A DNA stretch of 64,000 nucleotides from Welwitschia mirabilis (Eukaryota > Gnetophyta > Gnetopsida > Welwitschiales): contig JBOZIK010000001.1 of NCBI GenBank assembly GCA_051453625.1, forward strand, positions 102,237,210 to 102,301,209, in the 5' to 3' direction. A program made the translations under genes and the position numbers. The first letter of the stretch is position 1. Each line of letters begins with the position of its first letter. Under the pieces are notes generated by a model. The model did no database searches and was not told the DNA's origin. It worked only from the letters and a program-made list of their open reading frames with translations. Below are positions 1-11,559 of this stretch, piece after piece.

Positions 1-384
1 GATAAAGAATTAGCTTGAATATATTTTTAGTAAGTTTTTAATATGAGAAGATCACATGCAAGCAGTCTAAAAATCATATACTACAATATTCATGAAAAAA
101 GTTTTATAGGGAAAAAAACATATCGATAAAAATATCCAAGCCAATAGTAAATAGTAGTAAGTACACAAATATTAAACAACGGATCTAAGTATTTACAACA
201 AATTCTAGTTATTTTAACGAGAGTATCCCTTTAATATGAAACTATTTGTATTGTTACTACTTTCAAATGCATTATGACATAAAAGAATAAATAATAAAAA
301 ATATGTTATGTACAAAACAAAACATATTTACAAGTTAAACATGCTTGAAATTATTTAATATGAATTATATCAAACATTAATCTC

Positions 385-730
385 TATTCCTCTTTTTATG
401 CTAAAAGCTTAAACAAAAAGCATGAAAACTTCCAAAGAATGCTAAAAATGTTAAGCATAAACCTAAAAAAATGGAAACGAATGTAAAGTTAGAAAATGAT
501 AATCTTAGAATAACACTCATTTATTTATCGTGAATCATCCAAATGCCTATAAATCAAGGGTTAGTCCAAAAATGTCTCAAAACTATTGAGACGAACTCAT
601 CTTAAACCTCTTGAAGTTTCTCCTCAGTGGAAATAAGATGGAAGTGGACTAGAATGATGAAAATAAGTAAAGAAAATGAAGAAAGAATGGCAAAGGTTAG
701 TTAAAAACAGTAAGAATGCTCCAAATTTAA
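385..730 (+). repeat. ~350-bp dispersed repeat, copy A
   Basis: First of three diverged, same-orientation copies of a non-coding unit (others near 845-1205 and 3190-3545). Shared landmarks in the same order are a 'catgaaaact' block, a 'gctaagca' block, 'gaatcatccaaatgc', a 'cctcaaaact' block, an 'aaaccttttgaagt' block and 'tagaatgatga', ending near 'aaaatgctccaaa'. Edges are approximate because they were aligned by eye. No coding potential is visible. It may be part of an LTR or of the untranslated region of a retrotransposon, but I cannot assign a family. Confidence 0.6.
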
Positions 731-844
731 TAGAAAGAGGAGAGAAACAAATAGGAAATCCAAGATTATATTACAATTACTTTACTTTTGTTTTAAATAA
801 TCTCATGTAAATAATAATTCCATGAAAAACTATCAAATATTAAG

Positions 845-1205
845 CTTTGCTCCTATTTCAATGCTAAAAACTTGATAGAAAAGCATGAAAACTCTTAAAG
901 GTTGAAAATGCTAAGCACAAATATGAAAATTAGAAATCAATATAGATTAGGGAAAAGATAAATTTATTCAATTGATAATAACAAGCTTTTATTCATCTTG
1001 AATCATCCAAATGCTTACTAGTTGATGCTTTAGCCCAAAATGCCTCAAAACTTGCAAAGTGGACATATCTCAAACCTTTTGAAGTCTTCTCCTAAGTGAA
1101 AAGGATATGGAAGTCCACTAGGATGATGTAGAATGATGAGAAGTAAGAAAATGGAGAAATAATTATAGAATGTAGCTAAAATTACAAAAAAATGCTCCAA
1201 ACTCA
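845..1205 (+). repeat. ~350-bp dispersed repeat, copy B
   Basis: Second copy of the unit at 385-730 in the same orientation, with the same ordered landmarks. It includes 'ttcatcttgaatcatcc', 'agcccaaaatgcctcaaaa' and 'gatgtagaatgatgag'. Copies A and B are only ~115 bp apart, so they may have arisen by local duplication. Substitutions and small indels are frequent, so the duplication is not recent. Confidence 0.6.
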
Positions 1206-1261
1206 AAGGTCATTTTGAACCTCACTTTCTTGTGTTACATGTTTAAATATTATTACTACTT

Positions 1262-1390
1262 AAAAAAGTTGCAGGAAATTTAGTTTTAATGATTTTTGAT
1301 GGAAAAAAAAAATAGAAAGAGCAAATATTATTGCACTTTAAAAAGTTGCTTGAAATCCATTTTTAGGGATTTTTGATGAGAAAAGATAGA
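1262..1390 (+). repeat. Imperfect tandem duplication, ~78-bp period
   Basis: Two similar blocks follow one another. Each has 'aaaaagttgc', then a run ending 'gatttttgatg', then an A-rich stretch. It is non-coding. Confidence 0.45.
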
Positions 1391-1599
1391 AATTGGAGAG
1401 AGATACAAAATCTCCAATTTTTTTTGAAGATTTATATTAAAATTACTTTGCTCATATTTCAAGTAATGTAGTATTGTTCATTGTATAGCAGTGAACAAGA
1501 TTTAACAAGGTAGAACGTAGTATTATTCTTCCCTAAGGATATATGTGGTAACCTAATAAAAAAAACATAATTATTCTAACTTGCAATAAAAAATCAAAC

Positions 1600-1902
1600 A
1601 AAATGAAAATTATGAGTTTGAGGAGAAGAAGATCTTTGATCGGCAATGCAAGGGAATAAAAATGCTCCAAGGATCTAATAGATTTTCCCAACATTCCACA
1701 TNNNNNNNNNNNNNNNNNNNNNNNNNNNNNNNNNNNNNNNNNNNNNNNNNNNNNNNNNNNNNNNNNNNNNNNNNNNNNNNNNNNNNNNNNNNNNNNNNNN
1801 NAAAATGAAAATTATAAGTTTGAGGAGAAGAAGATCTTCGATCGGCAATGCAAAGGAATGAAAATGCTCAAGGATCTAATAGATTTTCCCAACATTCCAC
1901 AT
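1600..1902. other. 100-N assembly gap flanked by near-identical ~102-bp copies
   Basis: Gap at 1702-1801. The ~102 bp to its left (from 1600) recur almost exactly to its right (from 1802), differing by a few substitutions and one indel. This looks like two unmerged contig ends or haplotypes rather than a real tandem repeat (see findings). Confidence 0.8.
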
Positions 1903-2068
1903 TTACTCCAATGATTCCTGTATCCTAGAACACACTTACAATCATCAGGCCATTAAGGCTTGGCGTGGAGGCATATTTTCATCCACCACCTGAGTGTTGG
2001 TGAGTTATTCAGTCCTCCTAATACTTTACAAACCTTCATAAGCATGGAAAGTATGCACCGAAATGCAG

Positions 2069-2107
2069 NNNNNNNNNNNNNNNNNNNNNNNNNNNNNNNN
2101 NNNNNNN
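2069..2107. other. 39-N assembly gap
   Basis: Short run of N. Unlike several other gaps here, its flanks show no obvious duplication. Confidence 0.95.
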
Positions 2108-2472
2108 ACGTCAAATAATTCACTCAATGCGAAAGAACTTGACAATGAAAGAGGTTCACCTAAAGGTTGCTAATAACTATTTCTATGCATTAACAGTGAA
2201 AGAATGAAACCTACTTAAGAACTAGTCTTATGTAAAGATTACTAATGTCAAATGAATGTGTAATAACAATGAAAGTATTAAAACCAATTCTTGAATTAGA
2301 ATATAAAGATATACATTACATCAAATGGAGAAAGAGACGAAGAAGAAGAACTCCTCAACTAGCCTTAGATCATTTCGCCTCGAAGAAAAATAATTAGAGC
2401 GCAATAATGTCCTAGCCTCCAAGTCTTCCCCACATTAAGCCAACCAAAAATATGGTTACAATAGGCACTCAA

Positions 2473-2485
2473 GGCCCTTTTATAG
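2473..2485 (-). promoter_or_regulatory. TATA-box-like site, minus strand
   Basis: On the minus strand this reads CTATAAAAGGGCC, a strong plant TATA context often seen in LTR promoters. The surrounding block (about 2320-2820) is less AT-rich than its neighbours and has no credible ORF. That would fit a minus-strand LTR remnant, but I could not find a second LTR copy, a primer-binding site or clean TG...CA ends. Inference only. Confidence 0.35.
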
Positions 2486-3189
2486 ATGAGGGAAGGTTTG
2501 AAAAGCTTTGTATGATTGCATTAGGTGTTGTCATAATGCATTACGTGGGTGATTACATAAGGGGGATACTTAAGGGCGATTATATGAGGAGGAAGTTACA
2601 ATTTTAGACATGTAGCCACCAAGAAAGATTCTTCTTCTTATGAAAACATGATGATGACATGTCCTTTGACTACTGATAATACTACCAACGGTTGCCACAT
2701 CATGTATCTTCCACGTGATCATCCTCGTTACACCACATGTTAATGGGACCTGACAATTGGTACTTCTATCATGTGTCGTCATGTCTGAATATTTATCCTG
2801 GATTGCTTTTTACTTAGCCTATAAGTGAAATGTGATTAATTCCCTGAATTAATGTAGAAACGTGAGTTTTGTGCAAGTTTTCCTCAAAAGGATGGCGGCG
2901 TCGGTAGTCTTGGCTAGTGGCACCGACACTTTGTGCTGGAAATCCTTCAAGTTTGGTAGTGTTTTTAAGAAGCCAACAACAAACCTGCTAATGTTAAGGG
3001 AAAGTCCATATGTTCATGAAAACATGATAAAAACGATGAAAGACATCATTTCATGATAAATTGATGAATTAGATATCTTTCCCTACATTAAATTGATTAA
3101 TTATACTTGTTTGTAATGTCAATTTTTGCATGTAAACAAGTATATCTTAATTTCATGCAAAATCCTTAAACATGAACCTCTACTATTAT

Positions 3190-3545
3190 TTCAACACTCA
3201 AAAAATTATAGAAAACTAAGAAGGATGGTTGAAGCACTAAGCATAGGCACGAAAAATGGAGATAAATCCAAAATAAGAAGGATATAAACTTACTCAATTT
3301 AGAATACTTTTAATTCATCTTGAATCATCCAAAAGCTTACAAGTCGATGCATAGCCCATAAAATGCCTCAAAGCTAGTAAAATGGAGCTGTTTGAAACCT
3401 ACTAAGGTCTCATTGTAGGTCAAAAACAAATGGAATTAGACTACGATGCTGTAGAATGACGAGACAGAAAAAGAAAATGGGGAAAGGATAGTAAATTTTG
3501 ACCAAAATGACAAAAAAGACTACAACATCACTCTAAAACTAAAAA
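3190..3545 (+). repeat. ~350-bp dispersed repeat, copy C
   Basis: Third copy of the unit at 385-730 and 845-1205, in the same orientation. It keeps 'gcactaagca', 'ttcatcttgaatcatcc', 'aaatgcctcaaag' and 'gctgtagaatgacgag'. It is the most diverged of the three and lies ~2 kb from copy B. No coding potential. Confidence 0.55.
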
Positions 3546-6500
3546 AATCAACAAAGTTTTGGCTTTGGAAGAGATTAGATGACTTGAATATTATTTATTC
3601 CAATGAAGAAATGATTTAGGATTTATTTATAATGCGTCAAAGAAGTTATAAGTGGGCTAGAACCAATTGAAAGTTCAAAAAGCATTTTTTAAATCACTTA
3701 GACAACTTCCAAAACTAGTTGGGTGAGTTGTGTTATCACTAATTTTGAAATTCTTTAATGTTCATTTAAACATATCGTATTTTGATATGTCACACCTGAA
3801 ACATGAAAAGTTGATGAATTTGACATTGTCGAAATGTCAAAACTCATCAAGAATATGTCCTAAAAGTCTTGGCTCATCATTAGAAGCTCACGTACAATTG
3901 CAGTGGCCATGAGAAATCATAGAATCATCACATGAATTTATTATAATTCATCTCAGTAGCATAGGAGTCTCTATTGGCAATCACAACGACCGTGAGATTC
4001 ACCATCAAAAGTAGTGTTGGTCAGGGGGGGTAGTTCACTTCACGTAATTAAACTCATCAATAAGGTCTCCCTCTCCCCATGATCAGCTTATTACATCCTT
4101 CCTCTAGCTCATAATTGTCAACTCTAAGCATGATCATTGAAAATCACTTAAAAAGCATCAAAATCATCACAATTTGATTGCTTTCATGATCAATACCCTA
4201 ACATACTTGAAAATGTAACAAAATACCATTAAGTACAACATAAATTGCCAGAAACCTTGCTAGAAGCATGACCAATTCAGTAGATATTGACGAAAAGGTA
4301 GGCATCATCAAGAGTGTCCTGAAAGTTCCATTAATCTCTTTTAATGTTCATTAACTGAGTTTAATGATTTCCAGCAAGTGTGAATCTTGCAGATTCAAGC
4401 CTCAATATAGTTTTGTACTTCACTCCTAAGTCATCATCAATAAAGGTTTTTTCACTTTTTTACCTTGTATTCAACCTTTTATTAACGAGGCAACCTCACC
4501 TTAGATGTATGGATATGGACACATCCTATTATTGTGGAAGTTGCTATTAACAGGCAATAATTGTAATTATACTATAATTGTTAGAATATATTTGTCGTTT
4601 ATAATACTGTCAAATTATATTTATCATTTCCGCCATAACATTATGGCACTGAAATAGAGTGTTACTTATTCTACAACTTTTTCTCTGTTTTTCTTTCTTT
4701 CTTTAACTTCACCTTTGGAAATGAACTTGTTACATCAGTTATCTCTCCTCTTAAATTGATATTAGAGGTGCAAGATTAGGCTTGGTTTCAATTTGTTAGC
4801 CCCATTGAAGCATGAGGATGAGGAAAGATATTTTAGATATTTGTAGTAACATTTTTGAATTTTGATTGTCAATTTAGAAGGCCATCAGACATGAGACAAG
4901 ACAAAGATAAAGGAATCATCATTTAAGGTTTGATGAAGTTAATGAAGAAAATTTTAAATATAAAACTCAACATGTCGAAAAAAGAAAATCAATGACACTG
5001 CACATCTTGGTCATGAAAGCGGTAAGTACACTACTATATGTTGATTTCTGCTAAAAATTGTAAATAGAAAATGAATGGACAGTTTTCTTATAGAGAACTT
5101 GGCCATGATCCAACAAAAACAGAACATAGGAAGAACCAAAGAAGCATTGGCAGTAATCAAGTAATACAGGATAAAACAAAAGACACTCCTTTATTCCCCA
5201 GCTATATAGAGCAATTGTCTCTTCCCTCTTTTCCCCTCCCACACTTACCCTCATGATGTCTTCTATTCCACCCACAAGACACTTACCCTCATGATGGTGG
5301 CATATGGTCCCGAAAACGTTAAAACTTAGCATTGCATCTCTCCTTTTTATGAGAATAACGTTTAGGTTAAAAATGCCTAAAAAGAGCTAAGAATAGACTT
5401 AAATAGATAAAATTCAAAGATGCAGCCAAAGAATGACCAAAGCAGATTTGGCGGTGAAAAAGGAAGCAAGGCCCAATGAGAAAAGAAAGGTAAAAATTAA
5501 AAAGGTTGATAATCTAAAGCTGAGGAAATAATGTCAAGTATATGCTACATATAGAATGTGAGACCAGACGAATGTCACTTTAGCCAAACATCATGTTTCA
5601 GGACTGGTGAAGTCTCAAGAAGAGAAGAGAAAACAAAGTCAAAGCTCCCAATGTAAAATACTAGGTTTTGGAGTTGGAATTTCAAAATTCCCATTATGGA
5701 CCTAAGGGGCAGTGATGAAGGCCCGAGTTAGATGATTGGCATACAGCTATGTCACAGGTGACCTAAGTCTACATATTTCAGGAATCAAGGTTCCAGCATC
5801 TCTCTACGCCGATCCAACATGACAAAAAATCAGCTACATCTATGGATGGAGAGGCTCTGAACCTGGAAAACTTAAAGAGTAAAATGGAGAAACAGAAAGA
5901 AATTTGACAATCAAAAGTTGACAACATAAAGGAGGATTTTCTTTTTATTTTTTGAATAGCAGCGTACCAAACTCAGGAATCCAACTGCTTAAGAGAGTTG
6001 TCTTGTCTATTTAACTCAGCAGCAGAATTACACTTGGAAACTGAGACTCTGGCAAGTTTGCACTATTTTCATTGCTGCTCCGAAAGGTATTTAGAGATAA
6101 TGGACTAGTGACATCTAGACTCTACAAATTTTGTGTGTTCAGTGTCATTATTAAATCTAGAGACCAAAGTTCAAATTCATTCACAGAAGAGTCCATTTCA
6201 GCTTTTAGAGACAATGGCTAGGTACTACATGGTCACAATATTAACTGGAAGGACCATGATAAAAGAAATGCAAAAACCTCTACCTTGCATGAGACAAAAT
6301 GTCATTACTGCAGCACTACATGTCTAAATCAAATGCAGATTAACGAAGTGGGGAAGGAATTAAAAGTGAAAAAACAAAAGAGGATTTCCCCACATCTCGT
6401 TGGTTTTAAAGACAATATGGCTTCACCTCATGCATAATTAGAGAAATTGCTGCCTAATAACTTTGGGGAAAAAAATGAATTCACCTTTTGAAATGACTAG

Positions 6501-6869
6501 CGTAAAAACATAAAAAAGTTCGCATTGTTTTCAATACTCTGGAATTTTCACTATTCCAATTATTACCAAGGATTATAAGATGTTCTCACATGAGAGTAAA
6601 GGTACACTGGATTTTCCATCCCAGATTATCTCCCTTGGTAACTAGACTTTTAACATAAATAACAGGTGGCTGAAGATAACTACAAAACTAGCCAAGAAAA
6701 CATGTTAAAGTGTGCCAAGAACTACTCTCAGCCAATTTGCAAGAGAATAATTCTGTACTCATATTTACTACCAGAGAGATATATCCTAAATGATTTAATT
6801 TAATACATATAACAATGCAAATATTCACAAGGATGAAACAAAAACAGGCATCCTTGCCCTGAGGATAAG
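3546..6869. other. AT-rich intergenic stretch, nothing identified
   Basis: I see only short open frames with no recognisable domain, no tRNA-like or LTR-like ends and no convincing repeat. A G-run at 4024-4030 and short homopolymers are the only local oddities. Confidence 0.5.
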
Positions 6870-7187
6870 CTAGTTCTGCTCAATCACCAAGGCCCTTGGG
6901 CTTTCTTCAGTTGCATCATCAAAATGCCAATCCCTGAATATATCTCTTCGGACTGCATGACAACGAACCAACCTAGGACTACCTGGAGGACCCTGACTCG
7001 TCTGAAAAGGTTGTGGTGCCACTCTTGAAGTCACTGGGATATCCGGAGGAGGAGTGTGAGATTTTTTCATCCAACAATTCAATGCAGCTCCACATCTTCC
7101 TTCATTTTCTGCATCTGAACCTGAATGGCCTCTAAATGAAGTTGATGGACTATCTGCTCCATGGCAAGCAAGGCATGAAAGGTTCAT
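6870..7187 (-). CDS. Small uncharacterised plant protein, 105 aa (candidate host gene)
   Basis: Uninterrupted 105-codon frame, visibly richer in G+C than the surrounding sequence. It starts at an ATG and ends in TAG. The N-terminus (MNLSCLACHGADSPS) is Cys/Ser-rich, the middle is Pro/Ser/Thr-rich and probably disordered, and the C-terminal third is very basic and then acidic (RLVRCHAVRRDIFRDWHFDD, about residues 75-94). I have an unverified impression that small plant proteins of unknown function end in a similar RLVRSxAVRRDIxRDWxFD motif. No signal peptide or membrane segment is apparent. Upstream on the minus strand, a pyrimidine-containing stretch ends in ctgcag at about 7217, a possible 3' splice site of a 5'-UTR intron ~30 nt before the ATG. 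No function can be assigned. It is the best candidate for a functional host CDS in the window. Confidence 0.55.
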   Translation of the reverse strand: MNLSCLACHGADSPSTSFRGHSGSDAENEGRCGAALNCWMKKSHTPPPDIPVTSRVAPQPFQTSQGPPGSPRLVRCHAVRRDIFRDWHFDDATEESPRALVIEQN

Positions 7188-7217
7188 GGTTCCAACAGAT
7201 GGGACAGATATGGGTCA

Positions 7218-8897
7218 CTGCAGAGCTACATCAATCAGAACATTGAACTGACAACAAAAGATAAAATAGATGACAGATGGTTTGACATCAACAATTCTTA
7301 TTCCTCTTAGAAAAGCAAGCTGTACAACTGTCCTGCAAAATCAGGACAGTTCACAGAATGCAATCCTAGGCAAAGCATAAGATACTTTCATGTTGCTTTG
7401 GACAATCTTCGCCTCAAGAAATAAAAACCACGCTTCTACAACATTGAAATTAAATACCTCAATGTGTTGTCATCTGAATCTCTAAGCTATTGCACAATTT
7501 CTCAAATCTATCATAAAAATTAAGACATCAGTTTATCATATTAATTAAAAGTGCCAAACCTTGTTACTGATCTCTAGGGGGTAGTTTTTCAAATTGCATG
7601 TAAAGATCTTACATTGAATAACAGCAAAAAAAAAAACTTGTCATCACTGTAATAAAAGGCATCATGGATTGTAACTCGTGACTCAACAAAAACACAATAT
7701 TTGACACAAAGGTCAAGTTGTGGGAAGCATCCTATGGTTCAACAAAAACCGCAATATTTGGCACAAAGGCCAACTTGCGGCAAGCAGCTATGGTTTTCAA
7801 GACTAAAATCATCCCCACCAGAGCCATATTAATAAGAGACACACATTAGACAAATGTAACTGTATTTCATGGTGAAACAAAACAACAAGATAGACAGCTT
7901 TCTGAGATTCAGAAAAAGTAGTTTGTGAAATATGAGCACTACACTATTAAGCTTGAACATGAATCACTTGAGCTAGTATGAGAATTCTAAAAACAAGAGA
8001 CCAGATAGATGTTGAAATTTTAATACAAAAGCATTGAAATTAAATATAAAGAAGCAGTGAAATTAAATATGAAAACAAAGAGTCTTGTTTAGAGAATAAA
8101 TTCTTCAGTCTGAAAACTACATAGTGAAAAATGTGAGTTAAAACCTCATTCCCAAAAGGAAGTGACAACATAGAAAGAAAAATGGATTCTCATTGATTCT
8201 AGAGTTAAAAGAAAATTACCTTCTAAAAGTGAATTTTAAAATGTAAGATAAAGTAAAATAATAATCTAAATGAAATAAGCCAAAAAAAGCTAAGAGCTGA
8301 TCAAACAATTTGGAAATCATTTTATGAGTAAACAATAAAATTACTTGACATCTAATGTTTTGTTCTGTTGGATAGCATTGTTGTTAGGTGTGCAGATTAA
8401 GTTGTCTTCTATTTTCAGACATGAAAAATAAAGTATTTTTAAAGATGCATCTAAAAATCTCACAATCATAAACTTGTTACAGCAAGTACAGTGCACCATT
8501 TGTCCCTTAAGATCAGACAAGGGCCTAAGTGGCACTGAAGAAAAGTTGGTCCATATGGATGGAATGAAGCTTGTAGCTGGAATCAGACTTCAATGAAAAT
8601 GATTGTAACAAGCAAAATTACAGTTGAGATGTTGAGTGTAATCGCTTTAGCCTATTATCTAAGCTTGATAAGCATGACAAATAAGATATTATTAAGGATG
8701 TCCTAATAATGGAGCAACAGTGCTATTGTTATAAAGTGAAAGATGTGTGAGGTTATTGGTAGCTTGCAAGTTCAGCCACCGATGGGCAGTCTCATGACCT
8801 TATGATGGTGAAGCCTTGTTAAGAAAATAATCCTATGGCTTTGAGGTAGTAGAAATGATAACATTACCTTAACATGAACCACAATCATTGATGGTTA
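7218..8897. other. AT-rich stretch upstream of the 105-aa frame
   Basis: If the small gene at 6870-7187 is real, its 5' UTR, intron and promoter should lie here, but I cannot place a transcription start. One short tandem duplication (7685-7796) is present. Other open frames look like chance. Confidence 0.45.
7685..7796 (+). repeat. Tandem duplication, 2 x 56 bp
   Basis: Two adjacent 56-bp copies, at 7685 and 7741. Each starts aacaaaaac, continues caatattt then acaaagg, and ends near ctatggtt. Differences include CpG/TpG-type changes (cacaata against cgcaata, gtgggaag against gcggcaag). Confidence 0.8.
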
Positions 8898-9420
8898 TGT
8901 TGGGCCTATTACCATCACACTAAAAGCCATGACTTAGGTGGAAACTAGAACCCTTTATATTCACCCACTTATCAGGCTAGGCATGAGCAGCGCATACCCA
9001 ACAATCTCCCCCTCGATCCACAAGCCAAGTGCTCACATGACCCGGAAAGCCAGCAAGGAGACTAGAACCCAAAACCAGCCAACAACCAAAATACACAATA
9101 GCAAAGCGATTAAACAATGCAGCAACATACAATAGCGACACAATGATTTATGTGGAAAACCCCAATGAGGGGAAAAACCACAAGAAAGCAATGCACAGCT
9201 CTATTATCAATCTCAGAAATTACAAGCCAAGAACAGGCTTCAAGCCAACAACAGGCTTAAGGCAAGGATGCCTCACCAAACTCTATGATACAACAAACCC
9301 TTGCAACACCTTTAAATAGGCTAAGAGTTACAGCCAATTAGAAGTACAAGCCAAAACCCTAAAGAGCGTATCATCCCTCTCTTGACACATACCCTTCTCT
9401 ACCTAACGCCCCCAAAGATA
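8898..9420 (-). mobile_element. Ty1/copia LTR remnant with polypurine tract, minus strand
   Basis: Read on the minus strand, a strong polypurine tract (CGAGGGGGAGAT) runs directly into TGTTGGGTATGCGCTG, the usual start of a copia 3' LTR, at about 9003. The segment 8898-9003 begins TGTTGGG and ends CCCAACA. To the right lies an LTR-like R/U5 block: TATA-like cctatttaaagg (minus, about 9307-9318), then ggtttttcccctc...ggttttccacataaa (9148-9184), a layout familiar from plant copia LTRs. The order U5-like, then PPT, then LTR start, with almost no internal region, suggests an internally deleted element or overlapping fragments. It could be the 3' end of the minus-strand Tork-like element to the right, but 2 kb of unrecognised sequence separates them. 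Confidence 0.55.
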
Positions 9421-11559
9421 GTTTTAGAATAGAAACTTCCTTTTACAACATGAAAGTTGGACCAATGTGAAAGCATAATATTAGTGAGGTTACAAAAGAA
9501 TAAATTTGGCTTCACATATAAACAAGTTATCCTTTTTCTATTTTCTTCCATTCCCATACTGGATAGGCCTCTGAGCTAGCTTTTCATGGATGTTTTCCAC
9601 CCTACTACATTAGGGATATCACTACATGAATACTTGCATGCCGAAAACAAAAATAACTGATTAGAATATAACCTTCTTAACTTTCTGTAGATTCTTTTTC
9701 TTCTTTTATCTTGTGTTCATCTTTCAGATCCTGTGAGCAGCATTAGAACATTGTTGACTAATTGTACCCTAACATACACTAAAGGATTTCGACATCAATG
9801 GAATCAAGACAGACGAGAACAATTTTTTTTAAAATCGCATCTTAGAAGCATGTGGGCTACAAAGGAGTTAGACTCTAAAAGATATTACTCTTTGTTCTGT
9901 GAGATTGGCAACATCGAACCCTTAAGCAAGATCTCCAGAGAAAAGTTCCAAAATAGAAACTTCCATAGAGTTTGGCCACGATGCAAGTTCATGATGTTCT
10001 AACAATCTAACTCTGCAAAATTTGAAAACCTTACAAATAAAAATCAAGGGAAATTTCACAAGTACAAAGATGTCTCAGATGGATTGACTTTTCTTTTTTC
10101 CCTTTGTTGTTGTAAAATGGATCAACTAAAATTATTAGCAAGAGACCCTACATAGACAAACAAAAATATTTTGATATTATGTTCATTTTTCTAATCTTTT
10201 ATAAACATATATGTAACAGTTATCAAGCAAAAGCATAAAATTGTTGCACCTCACATGGAAATCAAGTGCAAATAAAAACATTCTGATATTTACAAGAATC
10301 ACAAATCCTTTTGAGACATTGTCAAGATGTTAGCCAAAGAAGACACAAAAATGAGTAGGAGATGTAACATTGGGGATTTGAATTATGATTGCATCATTCG
10401 AGTAAAAGTCTTTAGATGTCAATTTGGCATACTGAGTGCTTTTGCGTATGCAGATCACATCCCATATCTTGATTAAAGCCTGTCATATAGGTCACCTTTA
10501 AACCTTAGATTTGGTATTGGTTTGATCAAATTCTAAGTTCAAGTGAGCTGGTCTTTTTATTTTTTAAATTCTTAGTTCATCTTTCTATTATCTTGATTAA
10601 ATAACTTTTGTATTTTACTTAGTCACACTCTTAGGTTGATTATTTTCTATGAGACTTTATTATATTTTATGTGAATTCTTTTGAAGCAACACAAGCATAA
10701 ATGACCCTAACATGATTTAGTTACTAGAATTTGTTCATATTCCCTCTTAAAGGATGCAACAGTGCAATCCAACCTATTGTTGTTTATTTTAGAAAATGAA
10801 TAATATTTTATATTATATTATTTTATTGTAAAAGAGGTCTATGTTATTTCAACCCAGTACTTCATGCTACACAAATTCGATGGGCAATTTGATCCAGTTC
10901 TGGGCAATTTTCTTTCCCATCTTTTAAAAGATCCTTTAGTCCATGAGGAAAGATGAGTACAGTCTTACCATTATAGCTTATTCTCTAGACTATGTCAGCT
11001 TCATTGCTTTCCTATTTATTTTTCAATTCCTTTGAAATTTCTATTGGGATATCACACTCCTCTAGCTAATAGAACCAGTAGTCCACTAGAGCCTAAAATG
11101 TTTTACATAACTTTACAAGAAGATGGATACAAAACATAGGATTTCAGGTCCATTGTATTTTGCAGTAGATGATTGTCTCACTTTGTTGTATTTTGTTAGT
11201 ATGCTAAAAGCAGTCAACAGCGTCTGAAGTAATGCTTCTGGTGTTAACTTGTATATATTATTGTCATTAATTTCGAGTTTTCATCTTGGTGTTTTTAAGT
11301 CACTTTCTTTTGTAGGTTTACATTTCAGAATTGGACACAGTGACTGATAATTCAACCCTCTATTACTGATTCCAGTTTGGATATCATGTGGTCAGATTGT
11401 GTCTAAAGGGACTCAGATTCAGGAGGAGTTCCTCTCTTAAAAACAAGTGCAGGCTGAACACAAAAAATTGTGCGAGTTACAAAAAGTAGAAAAAAACAAA
11501 AGAATTTTCACAAGGTTCTGACCCTTTTTAGCCTATGTTCTTAAGAAAGCGATGCAGGG
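9421..11559. other. AT-rich stretch, nothing identified
   Basis: It sits between a minus-strand LTR remnant and the RNase H end of a minus-strand copia pol gene, so it may be decayed 3' sequence of that element. I find no domain or terminal repeat in it. Confidence 0.4.

Noticed and set aside
5051-5332. 93-codon minus-strand frame
   Set aside because: No recognisable domain, opposes another chance frame, and composition follows the local background.
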